A stretch of 8,119 bases of DNA, taken from assembly GCA_030039975.1 (NCBI GenBank), contig JASHUO010000601.1, positions 1-8,119 on the forward strand, in the 5' to 3' direction. Both the position numbers and the translations under genes were made by a program. Source of the stretch: Alphaproteobacteria bacterium. GTDB taxonomy: Bacteria > Pseudomonadota > Alphaproteobacteria > ATCC43930 > CGMCC-115725. The notes under the pieces are model-generated. The model was not told the origin of the DNA and did no database searches. It saw only the letters and a list, made by a program, of their open reading frames with translations. Shown one piece after another: positions 1-5,659 of the stretch (the first letter of the stretch is position 1; the number at the start of each line of letters is the position of its first letter).

Positions 1-63
1 CCCTTCCAACCGATCTTTTATCAGACGCACGGCGCCAAGTGCTCGCCTGACCGAGGCGCTTGA
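1..63 (+). CDS. possible 3' end of an upstream gene (partial)
   Basis: The frame beginning at base 1 is open for 20 codons and ends in TGA at 61-63, three bases before the ATG of the next gene. It would encode a tail reading PFQPIFYQTHGAKCSPDRGA. That spacing is typical of tightly packed operon genes, and would make the amidotransferase the second gene of a unit. The stretch is too short to assign to a family, and another frame is also open here, so this is only a possibility. Confidence 0.25.
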   Translation, partial: PFQPIFYQTHGAKCSPDRGA

Positions 64-66
64 GCC

Positions 67-912
67 ATGTGCGAGCTGCTCGGTATGAGCGCCAACGTCC
101 CGACCGACCTGCGCTTCAGCTTCACCGGCCTCATGCATCGCGCCGGTCGAACCGGCCGACACACTGATGGCTTCGGCATCGCCTTCCATCAGGATGATGG
201 CTGCCGTGTGTTCCATGATCCGGCGCCGGGCGCGCACTCGCCGCTGGCGCATTTCCTGCGCGAGCAGCCGATCCGGAGCCGGATCGCGCTCGCTCATATC
301 CGCCGCGCCAACCGGGGCCGGGTCTCGGTTGCCAACACCCACCCGTTTCAGCGCGAGCTGTGGGGCCGCTGGTGGAGCTTTGCCCATAATGGCCAGCTGC
401 GCGGCGTAAAGCGCTGGCCGCTCGCGTACTATCGCCCGGTCGGCACCACCGACAGCGAGCACGCGTTCTGCTGGCTGCTCGACCAGCTGCGGCAGCGCTT
501 CGAGACGTTGCCCAAGGAAGCAACGCTGTGCCGTGCCGTCGCCGAGCTATGCCGCCAGCTCCACGCGCTCGGCACGTTCAACGCGCTTTTGAGCGACGGG
601 GCGCGTCTTTATGCCTTCTGCAGCAATCGGCTCGCCTATCTGACGCGCCGCGCGCCTTTCGGCCATGCCCGCCTCATCGACGCGACTCTGCAGGTCGATT
701 TCTCCCAGGAGGCCGCACCCGGCGACATCGTCACCGTGCTCGCCACCAGGCCGCTCACCGCCGACGAGCCATGGCAGGCGCTGGCGCGCGGCGCGCTCGC
801 CGTGTTCCGAGACGGCAAGCGGATTCTGACGGACGCACCGCCGGCGCAACGTGCCGCGCCCGCCGCGCTGCGGCGCCGCCCCCGCGCGGGCGAAGCCCGA
901 CAGACCGCGTGA
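67..912 (+). CDS. yafJ: YafJ-type class II glutamine amidotransferase
   Basis: Predicted cytoplasmic protein of 281 aa belonging to the Ntn-hydrolase class II glutamine amidotransferases. These hydrolyse the glutamine side-chain amide using the N-terminal cysteine exposed once Met1 is removed. The sequence opens MCELLGMSANVPTDLRFSFT, which closely matches my recollection of E. coli YafJ. Visible family features are Cys2 (nucleophile), TDGFGIAF near 33-40, AHIRRANRG at 76-84, THPFQRELWGR at 91-101, the AHNGQ oxyanion-hole motif at 106-110 (Asn108, Gly109), and TTDSEHAFCWLL at 127-138. There is no synthase or sugar-isomerase domain, so the physiological acceptor is unknown, as for YafJ generally. 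The protein is about 25 residues longer than E. coli YafJ, with an Ala/Arg/Pro-rich tail from about residue 256. A GAGG at 53-56 lies 10 bases before the ATG. The start is fixed by the need for Cys at position 2. Confidence 0.93.
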   Translation: MCELLGMSANVPTDLRFSFTGLMHRAGRTGRHTDGFGIAFHQDDGCRVFHDPAPGAHSPLAHFLREQPIRSRIALAHIRRANRGRVSVANTHPFQRELWGRWWSFAHNGQLRGVKRWPLAYYRPVGTTDSEHAFCWLLDQLRQRFETLPKEATLCRAVAELCRQLHALGTFNALLSDGARLYAFCSNRLAYLTRRAPFGHARLIDATLQVDFSQEAAPGDIVTVLATRPLTADEPWQALARGALAVFRDGKRILTDAPPAQRAAPAALRRRPRAGEARQTA

Positions 913-1009
913 GCACCGCGATCATTCCCTACGTCATCGCTCCACCGCTGGCAGGGCTTGCAACAAAGGGATATTCTCGTCGGCGATACGCTTGTCGCGC
1001 CGCGAATGT

Positions 1010-1026
1010 CGGTCTTCGGCAGACCG
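1010..1026 (+). repeat. hairpin 1 in the SBP56 leader
   Basis: CGGTCT (1010-1015) and AGACCG (1021-1026) form a perfect 6-bp inverted repeat around a TCGGC loop. It lies 14 bases before a second, longer hairpin. No U-tract follows, so it is not a canonical intrinsic terminator. Confidence 0.4.
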
Positions 1027-1040
1027 TTGCGGCGCTTGTG

Positions 1041-1064
1041 CGGCGGGCTCAGAGAGCCCTGCCG
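1041..1064 (+). repeat. hairpin 2 in the SBP56 leader
   Basis: CGGCGGGCT (1041-1049) pairs with AGCCC-T-GCCG (1055-1064), a 9-bp GC-rich stem with one bulged T at 1060 and the loop CAGAG. The bases that follow (AGCCACACAG) contain no T run. It could be a processing or attenuation structure, the leftover end of the upstream transcription unit, or chance in GC-rich DNA. It sits about 110 bases before the SBP56 start. Confidence 0.4.
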
Positions 1065-1174
1065 AGCCACACAGCACAAAGAAATTTCGGCTCAGAACAT
1101 TCGCTCGACCCAGGGGCGCACGAGCCGACTCTGCGACCGCGGCTCTCGCGCATCGACAACAGGGAGGCATTCCG

Positions 1175-2575
1175 ATGACGATGAGGCCTGATCCGACCTT
1201 CCACGCATCGCCCAAGCTGGCGATGGAAGCCGCAGCGGAGAACTTTGCCTATACTTTGCTGTTGAGTCCGGACTTCTCGCAGCCCGACGCGCTCGCCGTG
1301 ATCGATGCGAAGCCGCGCTCGCCGAGCTTCGGCAAGGTCGTGCACACCGTGACCATGCCCTACAAAGGCGACGAGTTCCACCATTTCGGCTGGAACGCGT
1401 GCTCGTCGGCCTTGTCGCCGCTTTGCGGTCACGCTTTTCTCGAACGGCGCTACCTGATCATCCCCGGCATCCGCTCATCGCGCATCTATGTCGTGGATAC
1501 CAAGCCGGATCCCACCCAGGCGAAGATCCACAAGATCATCGAGCCCGAGGAGGTGTTCAAAAAGACCGGCTATTCGCGGCCGCACACGGTGCATTGCGGG
1601 CCGGAGGGGATCTATGTCAGCACCCTCGGCGGTGGCGGCAAGAATGGCACCGACGGGCCCCCGGGCATCTTCATCATGGACTGCGAAACCTTCGAGATTC
1701 TCGGGCGCTGGGAAATCGACCGCGGGCCGCAGAAGCTGCATTACGACTTCTGGTGGAACCTGCCGCGCGATTACATGGTGACGAGCGAGTGGGCGCTGCC
1801 GCCGCAATTCGAGAACGGCATCGTCGCTGAGGATCTGCTCGCCAACAAATACGGCCATCACATCCACTTCTGGGATCTCCGCGCCCGGCGCAACGTCCAG
1901 ACCATCGATCTCGGCGCCAACCATCAGATGGCGCTCGAGGTTCGGCCGGCGCATGATCCGGTTCGCGAGTACGGCTTCGTCGGAGTCGTGGTCGATACGA
2001 CGAACCTCGAAGCCTCGATCTGGACGTGGTGGCGCGAGGGCGGGAGGTTCCATATCGAGAAGACGGCGACGATCCCGCCCGAGCCGGCGCAGAAGAATCA
2101 ACTGCCGCCGCTGCTGCAGGGCTTCGGTGCGGTGCCGCCGCTGGTGAGCGACATCGACCTCTCTCTGGATGACCGGTTCCTCTACGTCTCGTGCTGGGGA
2201 ACCGGCGAGATGCGCCAGTACGACGTCACCAACCCGAGGAAACCGAAGCTGGCGGGCTCTGTCCGCATCGGCGGCATTGCCCGCCGCACGCCGCACCCCA
2301 ACGGCAAGGCCTATGCGGGCGGCCCGCAGATGGTCGAGATCAGCCGCGACGGCAAACGCGTCTACTGGACCAACTCGCTCTATTCGACCTGGGACAACCA
2401 GTTCTATCCCGATGGCGTGCCGGGTACCGAGGTGATGGCTCATGCGGGTGCGAATGGCGGCCTCGAGCTGGAAAAGGATTATTGCGTGAGCTTCCCCGAC
2501 GGATACCGGGCGCATCAGATCCGGCTCGAAGGCGGTGACTGTTCGACCGATTCGTTCTGCTATCCCTCGGTTTGA
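1175..2575 (+). CDS. selenium-binding protein 56 family / methanethiol oxidase homologue
   Basis: 466 aa, full family length (human SELENBP1 is about 472). The family includes bacterial MtoX and SELENBP1, which oxidise methanethiol to formaldehyde, H2S and H2O2 and contain copper in MtoX. Landmarks are FHHFGWNACSS at 68-78 (His69, His70; Cys76 aligns with the selenium-linked Cys57 of SELENBP1), SSRIYVVD at 101-108, RPHTVHC at 135-141, MVTSEWALPP at 201-210, HHIHFWD at 228-234, LSLDDRFLYVSCWG at 329-342, AGGPQMVEIS at 381-390, LYSTWDNQFYPDG at 402-414, and AHQIRLEGGDCSTD at 446-459. The repeated His motifs fit a metal-binding beta-propeller. No signal peptide is visible, unlike the periplasmic MtoX, so a cytoplasmic location is expected. 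ATG 1175 has AGGGAGG at 1161-1167, and family similarity begins just after it. The stop overlaps the next gene's start. Family membership is certain; methanethiol oxidation is inferred. Confidence 0.95.
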   Translation: MTMRPDPTFHASPKLAMEAAAENFAYTLLLSPDFSQPDALAVIDAKPRSPSFGKVVHTVTMPYKGDEFHHFGWNACSSALSPLCGHAFLERRYLIIPGIRSSRIYVVDTKPDPTQAKIHKIIEPEEVFKKTGYSRPHTVHCGPEGIYVSTLGGGGKNGTDGPPGIFIMDCETFEILGRWEIDRGPQKLHYDFWWNLPRDYMVTSEWALPPQFENGIVAEDLLANKYGHHIHFWDLRARRNVQTIDLGANHQMALEVRPAHDPVREYGFVGVVVDTTNLEASIWTWWREGGRFHIEKTATIPPEPAQKNQLPPLLQGFGAVPPLVSDIDLSLDDRFLYVSCWGTGEMRQYDVTNPRKPKLAGSVRIGGIARRTPHPNGKAYAGGPQMVEISRDGKRVYWTNSLYSTWDNQFYPDGVPGTEVMAHAGANGGLELEKDYCVSFPDGYRAHQIRLEGGDCSTDSFCYPSV

Positions 2576-3252
2576 TTGCGAGCGGAACGGATTTGACGCT
2601 GGCCGGGCTGTGGCTGGCGGTTGTCGCGAGCGGCCTCTATCACGGGGTGAACCCCGGGATGGGTTGGCCGCTCGTGGTTTCAGCCGGCCTCATGGAGAGG
2701 AGCTCGCGGGCGCTGGTCAAAGCGCTGGGGCCGCTGACCCTCGGCCATCTGCTGGCGATGCTCGTGATGCTTCTTCCCTTCGGCTTGCTGCTCGCTCTCG
2801 TCGAATGGCAGCAGCGGATCCGCATCGGCGCCAGCCTCTTGGTCATCGGGTTCGGCATCTTCCGCCTCGTGAACCGGCGCCATCCACGGGCGCTGGCGCG
2901 GATACGGCCGACGCAGCTCGCGCTCTGGTCCTTCTTCGTGGCGATCGCGCATGGCGCGGGATTGATGCTCGTGCCGATCTATCTCGGACTCTGCCGCGCC
3001 GCCGAGCGCGACAGCGGCCATGAAGCGGCCGGCAGCCTGATCAACGCCAATCTCGGCATGGCCGTCCTGGTCGCCGTCGTCCATTCCCTTGCGATGATCG
3101 CCGCCGGCGGGTGCGTGGCGTGGCTCGTCTATCGCTATCTCGGTCTCAAATTCCTGTCGCGGAGCTGGTTCAATCTCGATGCGGTCTGGGCCGCCAGCCT
3201 CATCGCCGTGGGCGCCCTCTCGCTGTCGCTCAGCGTCGCGAGCCGATCCTGA
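2572..3252 (+). CDS. polytopic membrane protein coupled to SBP56, histidines in membrane segments
   Basis: 226 aa, strongly hydrophobic, with about six predicted membrane segments near 8-25, 55-77, 84-100, 117-140, 160-184 and 203-222. One histidine falls in each of four segments or their edges: GLYHGVNPG (His24), TLGHLLAM (His59), AIAHGAGLML (His127) and VVHSLAMI (His171). The first two motifs faintly recall the HAL-x-PGH pattern of the NicO/RcnA and UreH-like metal transporters, a weak resemblance rather than an assignment. The chosen start is TTG at 2572, overlapping the SBP56 stop (TTGA), which implies translational coupling. TTG 2593 is an alternative; ATG 2659 would delete the first segment and His24. 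I recall similar uncharacterised proteins next to SBP56 genes in Bradyrhizobium-like genomes. A transporter or metal/sulfur partner of the oxidase is inference. Coding is near certain, function unknown. Confidence 0.85.
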   Translation: MIASGTDLTLAGLWLAVVASGLYHGVNPGMGWPLVVSAGLMERSSRALVKALGPLTLGHLLAMLVMLLPFGLLLALVEWQQRIRIGASLLVIGFGIFRLVNRRHPRALARIRPTQLALWSFFVAIAHGAGLMLVPIYLGLCRAAERDSGHEAAGSLINANLGMAVLVAVVHSLAMIAAGGCVAWLVYRYLGLKFLSRSWFNLDAVWAASLIAVGALSLSLSVASRS

Positions 3253-3262
3253 GCCGCCTCAG
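3249..3262. other. convergent stop codons with a small dyad
   Basis: The membrane-protein gene and the lipoprotein gene end tail to tail, with six bases between their TGA codons. Both stops sit inside CTGAG-CCGC-CTCAG. The dyad partly follows from having two opposed TGA codons and is too short, without T runs, to count as a good bidirectional terminator. The two transcripts therefore probably overlap. Confidence 0.35.
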
Positions 3263-4488
3263 CGCACGAAGATGCGGACTTCGGCAGCTTCCCCCGTCTG
3301 CGGCGTGGCGAGGGTCAAGGTCACCTGATTCGACGGCACTCCGGCGCTCATCAGCGAGCGGACGACGCCTTCCGCGTCGGCCTTCGATTTCTCCCGCGCG
3401 CTCGCGACAGCGTCGGGCGCGCCTTCCGCCGGCGCGGAGGCGACGACGTCGAAGATCGCCGTGGGCTTGCGCTGCAGCGCCAAGGCGGCGGCTTTACGGA
3501 CGGGCTCGTCGTAGGGGACGTTCGGCTGGTCGAAGCGGATCACCACCAGCGGCGCCTTTCCGTCGAGATCGCCGGGCGGCGATGCGGGCGGCGCGGATGT
3601 GCCGGAATGCGAGGACGCCGCCTTGGCGATATGTGCGGCCGCGGATTTCGCCGCGGCGGCACGCGGCACGGCGGAGCTCGAGCCCTTGCTCGCCGGAGCA
3701 CCTTCGATGGCCAAGGCGAGCCGCATCAATTCCGCGCGGTCCTGCGTCACACTGGCGGTCTGCTTTTCGATTTCGCTGCCGACCGCCGTCTTCTGCGTTC
3801 GCGCCGCCTCTTCCGTTGCCGCGGCATCGGCCGCGATCGCCGCCAGACGCTGTCGATCCGCCGCGCTCCCTTCGAGGGTGCCGGCGCGCTTGGCCGAATC
3901 GCCGATGTAGCCGGCGGAAGCGGCGTCTTGCGCGCTTTGGACCGAGAGCGCGACGAGCTGAGCCATGCTGCGATCCATCCGCGCGAGCGCCGCTTGGGCA
4001 TCCGTCCAGTGCCCGAGAAGCGCGGCATCGCCTGTCGCCTTCCCGCTCTGAACACCGGTTCTGACCGCGCCCGCCGCGGCCTCATACGCGGAGACGTCGC
4101 GGGCGGCGCCGTCTCGGAGCTGCTGGAGCGATGTGCCGCGATTGGCGACGCGACCCTTGATCTGATCAAGCTCGCCCTGCAGCCGCCCTGCGTCGCTGGT
4201 GAGGAACGCCGCGGCCGTGCTCGGCGGCGTCGCCGCTTGGCCGGCCGGAGCCGGCGTCGGCGCCGCTGTCGCAGAGGGCGCTTGCGCAGGCCTTGCGCCA
4301 TTGCTCATGAAATTGCCGGCGGGCGCGCCGATGTCCGGCCCACTCTGCGTGACGGCGCTGCTTGGCGCAATCGCCTCTACCCGCCCGCCGGGCGTCGTCG
4401 ACGGGGCGTCGGACGAGCAGGCGCCGAGCGGGGCGGCGAGAAGCAGCGCCGCCGCCGCGGCGCTCATACACCACGCGCAAGCCTGCAT
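3259..4488 (-). CDS. alanine-rich lipoprotein with coiled coil and OmpA-like C-terminal region
   Basis: 409 aa. The N-terminus has a hydrophobic stretch (9-20) and a lipobox LGAC at 21-24, so Cys24 should be lipidated and the protein anchored in the cell envelope. An Ala/Pro-rich linker (25-95) is followed by a charged, heptad-like helical region (about 98-262), a second low-complexity linker (263-310), and a compact alpha/beta region (311-409). The last part reads VVIRFDQPNVPYDEPVRKAAALAL, then SAREKSKADAEGVVRSLMSAGVP, and ends VRIFVR. That order resembles OmpA-type peptidoglycan-associated domains, but the usual LS-x2-RA motif is not intact. Start ATG 4488 is chosen because GGAAGGGA lies four bases upstream and it places the signal peptide at the N-terminus. 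The n-region lacks the usual Lys/Arg, which is odd; an in-frame ATG 31 codons upstream would supply them but has no comparable ribosome site. A structural or peptidoglycan-linked envelope role is inferred. Confidence 0.8.
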   Translation of the reverse strand: MQACAWCMSAAAAALLLAAPLGACSSDAPSTTPGGRVEAIAPSSAVTQSGPDIGAPAGNFMSNGARPAQAPSATAAPTPAPAGQAATPPSTAAAFLTSDAGRLQGELDQIKGRVANRGTSLQQLRDGAARDVSAYEAAAGAVRTGVQSGKATGDAALLGHWTDAQAALARMDRSMAQLVALSVQSAQDAASAGYIGDSAKRAGTLEGSAADRQRLAAIAADAAATEEAARTQKTAVGSEIEKQTASVTQDRAELMRLALAIEGAPASKGSSSAVPRAAAAKSAAAHIAKAASSHSGTSAPPASPPGDLDGKAPLVVIRFDQPNVPYDEPVRKAAALALQRKPTAIFDVVASAPAEGAPDAVASAREKSKADAEGVVRSLMSAGVPSNQVTLTLATPQTGEAAEVRIFVR

Positions 4489-4846
4489 CGCGTCCCTTCC
4501 GGCCCGGCATCGCGGGCGTCGCGGAAGTGCAGCTTGATACCGAAGCCTCGTTTGAAAGCCGGGCTGCTTCGATTCACGCATCCGCGGGGGAAGCCGCAAA
4601 TCGGGTATTTCCCGGGTCTCGTTGGGCGAGAAGCGCAACGCTCTCGTGTCAAATGTCCGTAGCGCACGCGTGCAGACTCGCCGCAAGCGACGCGCTTCGT
4701 CAAGGTTTGTCCCAAAACGGACATCCTCCCGACCTCTATTCGCGTTTTCGACGCCGAAGTGCTTTGTCTTGAGCTCAGGGTTGACAGCACTTGTCGTCAG
4801 GGATGCGCGTGAAGAAGGAGGCACGGCTCCCGCCACCGCATTTCGG
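4489..4846. other. 358-bp intergenic region between cyclase and lipoprotein genes
   Basis: No credible gene lies here. Short reading frames cross it on both strands, but none has family resemblance. Next to the lipoprotein gene is its ribosome site (GGAAGGGA on the minus strand, 4500-4493). At 4653-4724 is an inverted-repeat element, listed separately. Just past the cyclase stop, minus-strand GGAG/CTCC (4830-4827 and 4820-4817) could form a 4-bp stem followed by TTCTT, a very weak terminator candidate. TTGACA occurs on the plus strand at 4781-4786, but nothing like a -10 box follows and no plus-strand gene lies downstream. The lipoprotein promoter is presumably within 4500-4720 on the minus strand, where I see no clear consensus. 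Confidence 0.5.
4653..4724. repeat. 72-bp inverted-repeat element, possible dispersed intergenic repeat
   Basis: ATGTCCGT at 4653-4660 is repeated exactly in inverted orientation at 4717-4724. Nested in the right half is a second dyad, TGTCC-CAAAAC-GGACA (4708-4723), and inside the left half is a perfect 10-bp palindrome GCACGCGTGC (4664-4673). Read on the minus strand, the right end would encode MSVLGQT. That recalls the spurious MSALGQ-type peptides I remember from intergenic repeats of Bradyrhizobium and relatives. Membership of such a repeat family is from memory and unverified; an operator or remnant element are the alternatives. Confidence 0.4.
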
Positions 4847-5659
4847 CTATTGGCCGCGATCCTGGTGGGGCTCGGAGCGCCCGCGCACGGCATAAGTGAC
4901 GATCGGCTCAGCGAAACCCTTGACCGGCTCCGCCGGCATGGGCACGAGCACGAAGCCGGCATCGAGCTCGGCGCGCAACGCCTCGGTGACCAGAATGTCG
5001 ACCTGGTGAATGCGCGTCAGGCCTTGTAGGCGCGCGGCGAGGTTCACCGCGCGTCCGATGAAGGCGTATTCTCTTCGCGCGCGCGACCCCATCAGTCCCG
5101 CAAGCCCGGGTCCGCGGTCGATGCCGACACCGATCGCGAGCGGCGGCAGCCCTTCGCGCTCGAGCTCGCCATTATAGGCGCGGATCGCGGCCCGCATGGC
5201 GAGGGCGGCGCGCACGGCATCGTCGCATTGCCAGGGATTGGGCTGGATTGCGCCGAAATAGGCGACGATGCCATCGCCGACGAAGCTTCCGACCTGGCCG
5301 CGATGCTCTTCGATGGCATCGCTGACGCGCTGATAATAGCCATTGAGCACGCGCACCAGGAGCGCCGGCTCCAGCCGCTCGGTCATCGCGGTGAAGCCGA
5401 CGAGATCGACGAACATCGCAGTCACGACCTTTCGCTCCGCGCCCGGCGCATCGTCGAGCGCGATGCCATCCGCAACGAGGCGCTGCACCACCCCGGCCGG
5501 CGCCAGCCGGGAGCATGCGTTCTGCAGCTGCTCGAGATCCGCGGTTGCTGCCTTGAGCTGCGCTTTGAGCCGCTCCTGGTAGTGCCGTTGGCGCCAGAGT
5601 GCGCCGGCGAGAACGGCGATGATCACGAGCGCGACAACCAGGGCGGCGGTCCACGTCAT
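4847..5659 (-). CDS. membrane-anchored class III adenylate/guanylate cyclase, atypical specificity residues
   Basis: 270 aa. An N-terminal membrane anchor (5-22) is followed by a basic/charged coiled-coil linker (23-48) and a cyclase homology domain (about 76-235). The domain would form cAMP or cGMP from the triphosphate as a dimer. Metal-binding residues are Asp85 in MFVDLVGFT and Asp129 in FVGDG; transition-state residues are Asn206 and Arg210 in VNLAARL. The substrate-selecting lysine, normally three residues before the GD motif, is Ser125 (GSFVGDG). The second selecting residue (Asp or Thr) is Ala199 (EYAFIG). Purine choice is thus not predictable, and activity could be altered. ATG 5659 overlaps the upstream TGA as ATGA, and GGAG (5668-5665) lies five bases before it, indicating translational coupling to the AhpD-like gene. 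The frame stays open upstream to 6016, but only inside that gene. No sensor domain is present, so the coupled protein is a candidate input. Confidence 0.9.
   Translation of the reverse strand: MTWTAALVVALVIIAVLAGALWRQRHYQERLKAQLKAATADLEQLQNACSRLAPAGVVQRLVADGIALDDAPGAERKVVTAMFVDLVGFTAMTERLEPALLVRVLNGYYQRVSDAIEEHRGQVGSFVGDGIVAYFGAIQPNPWQCDDAVRAALAMRAAIRAYNGELEREGLPPLAIGVGIDRGPGLAGLMGSRARREYAFIGRAVNLAARLQGLTRIHQVDILVTEALRAELDAGFVLVPMPAEPVKGFAEPIVTYAVRGRSEPHQDRGQ

Larger units (their letters stand above)
913..1174 (+). other. intergenic leader before the SBP56 gene
   Basis: These 262 bases lie between the amidotransferase stop and the start of the selenium-binding protein gene. They hold two GC-rich hairpins (listed separately) and, next to the gene, a strong Shine-Dalgarno AGGGAGG at 1161-1167, seven bases before ATG 1175. 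I found no convincing sigma70-type -35/-10 pair. The frame of the downstream gene stays open back to base 851, but the encoded residues are Arg/Ala-rich and resemble no part of the SBP56 family, so I treat the stretch as non-coding. Confidence 0.5.

Noticed and set aside
851..1174. In-frame upstream extension of the SBP56 gene to base 851
   Set aside because: It would overlap the amidotransferase, encodes Arg/Ala-rich residues unlike the family, and ignores the strong AGGGAGG just before ATG 1175.
1475..2515. Long minus-strand open frame opposite the SBP56 gene
   Set aside because: Antisense shadow typical of high-GC DNA; the plus strand encodes an unmistakable family member.
3607..4662. Long plus-strand open frame opposite the lipoprotein gene
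   Set aside because: Very Arg-rich composition and no domain, whereas the minus strand has signal peptide, lipobox and ribosome site.
4464..4790. Minus-strand reading frame encoding MSVLGQT-type peptide as a gene
   Set aside because: It overlaps the lipoprotein start, shows no domain, and looks like translated intergenic repeat.
4781..4809. Plus-strand promoter starting with TTGACA
   Set aside because: At 17-bp spacing the -10 position reads TGCGCG, and only minus-strand genes lie downstream.
4489..4962. Upstream extension of the lipoprotein frame to 4962
   Set aside because: It would put about 158 unrelated residues before a good signal peptide and lipobox and overlap the end of the cyclase gene.
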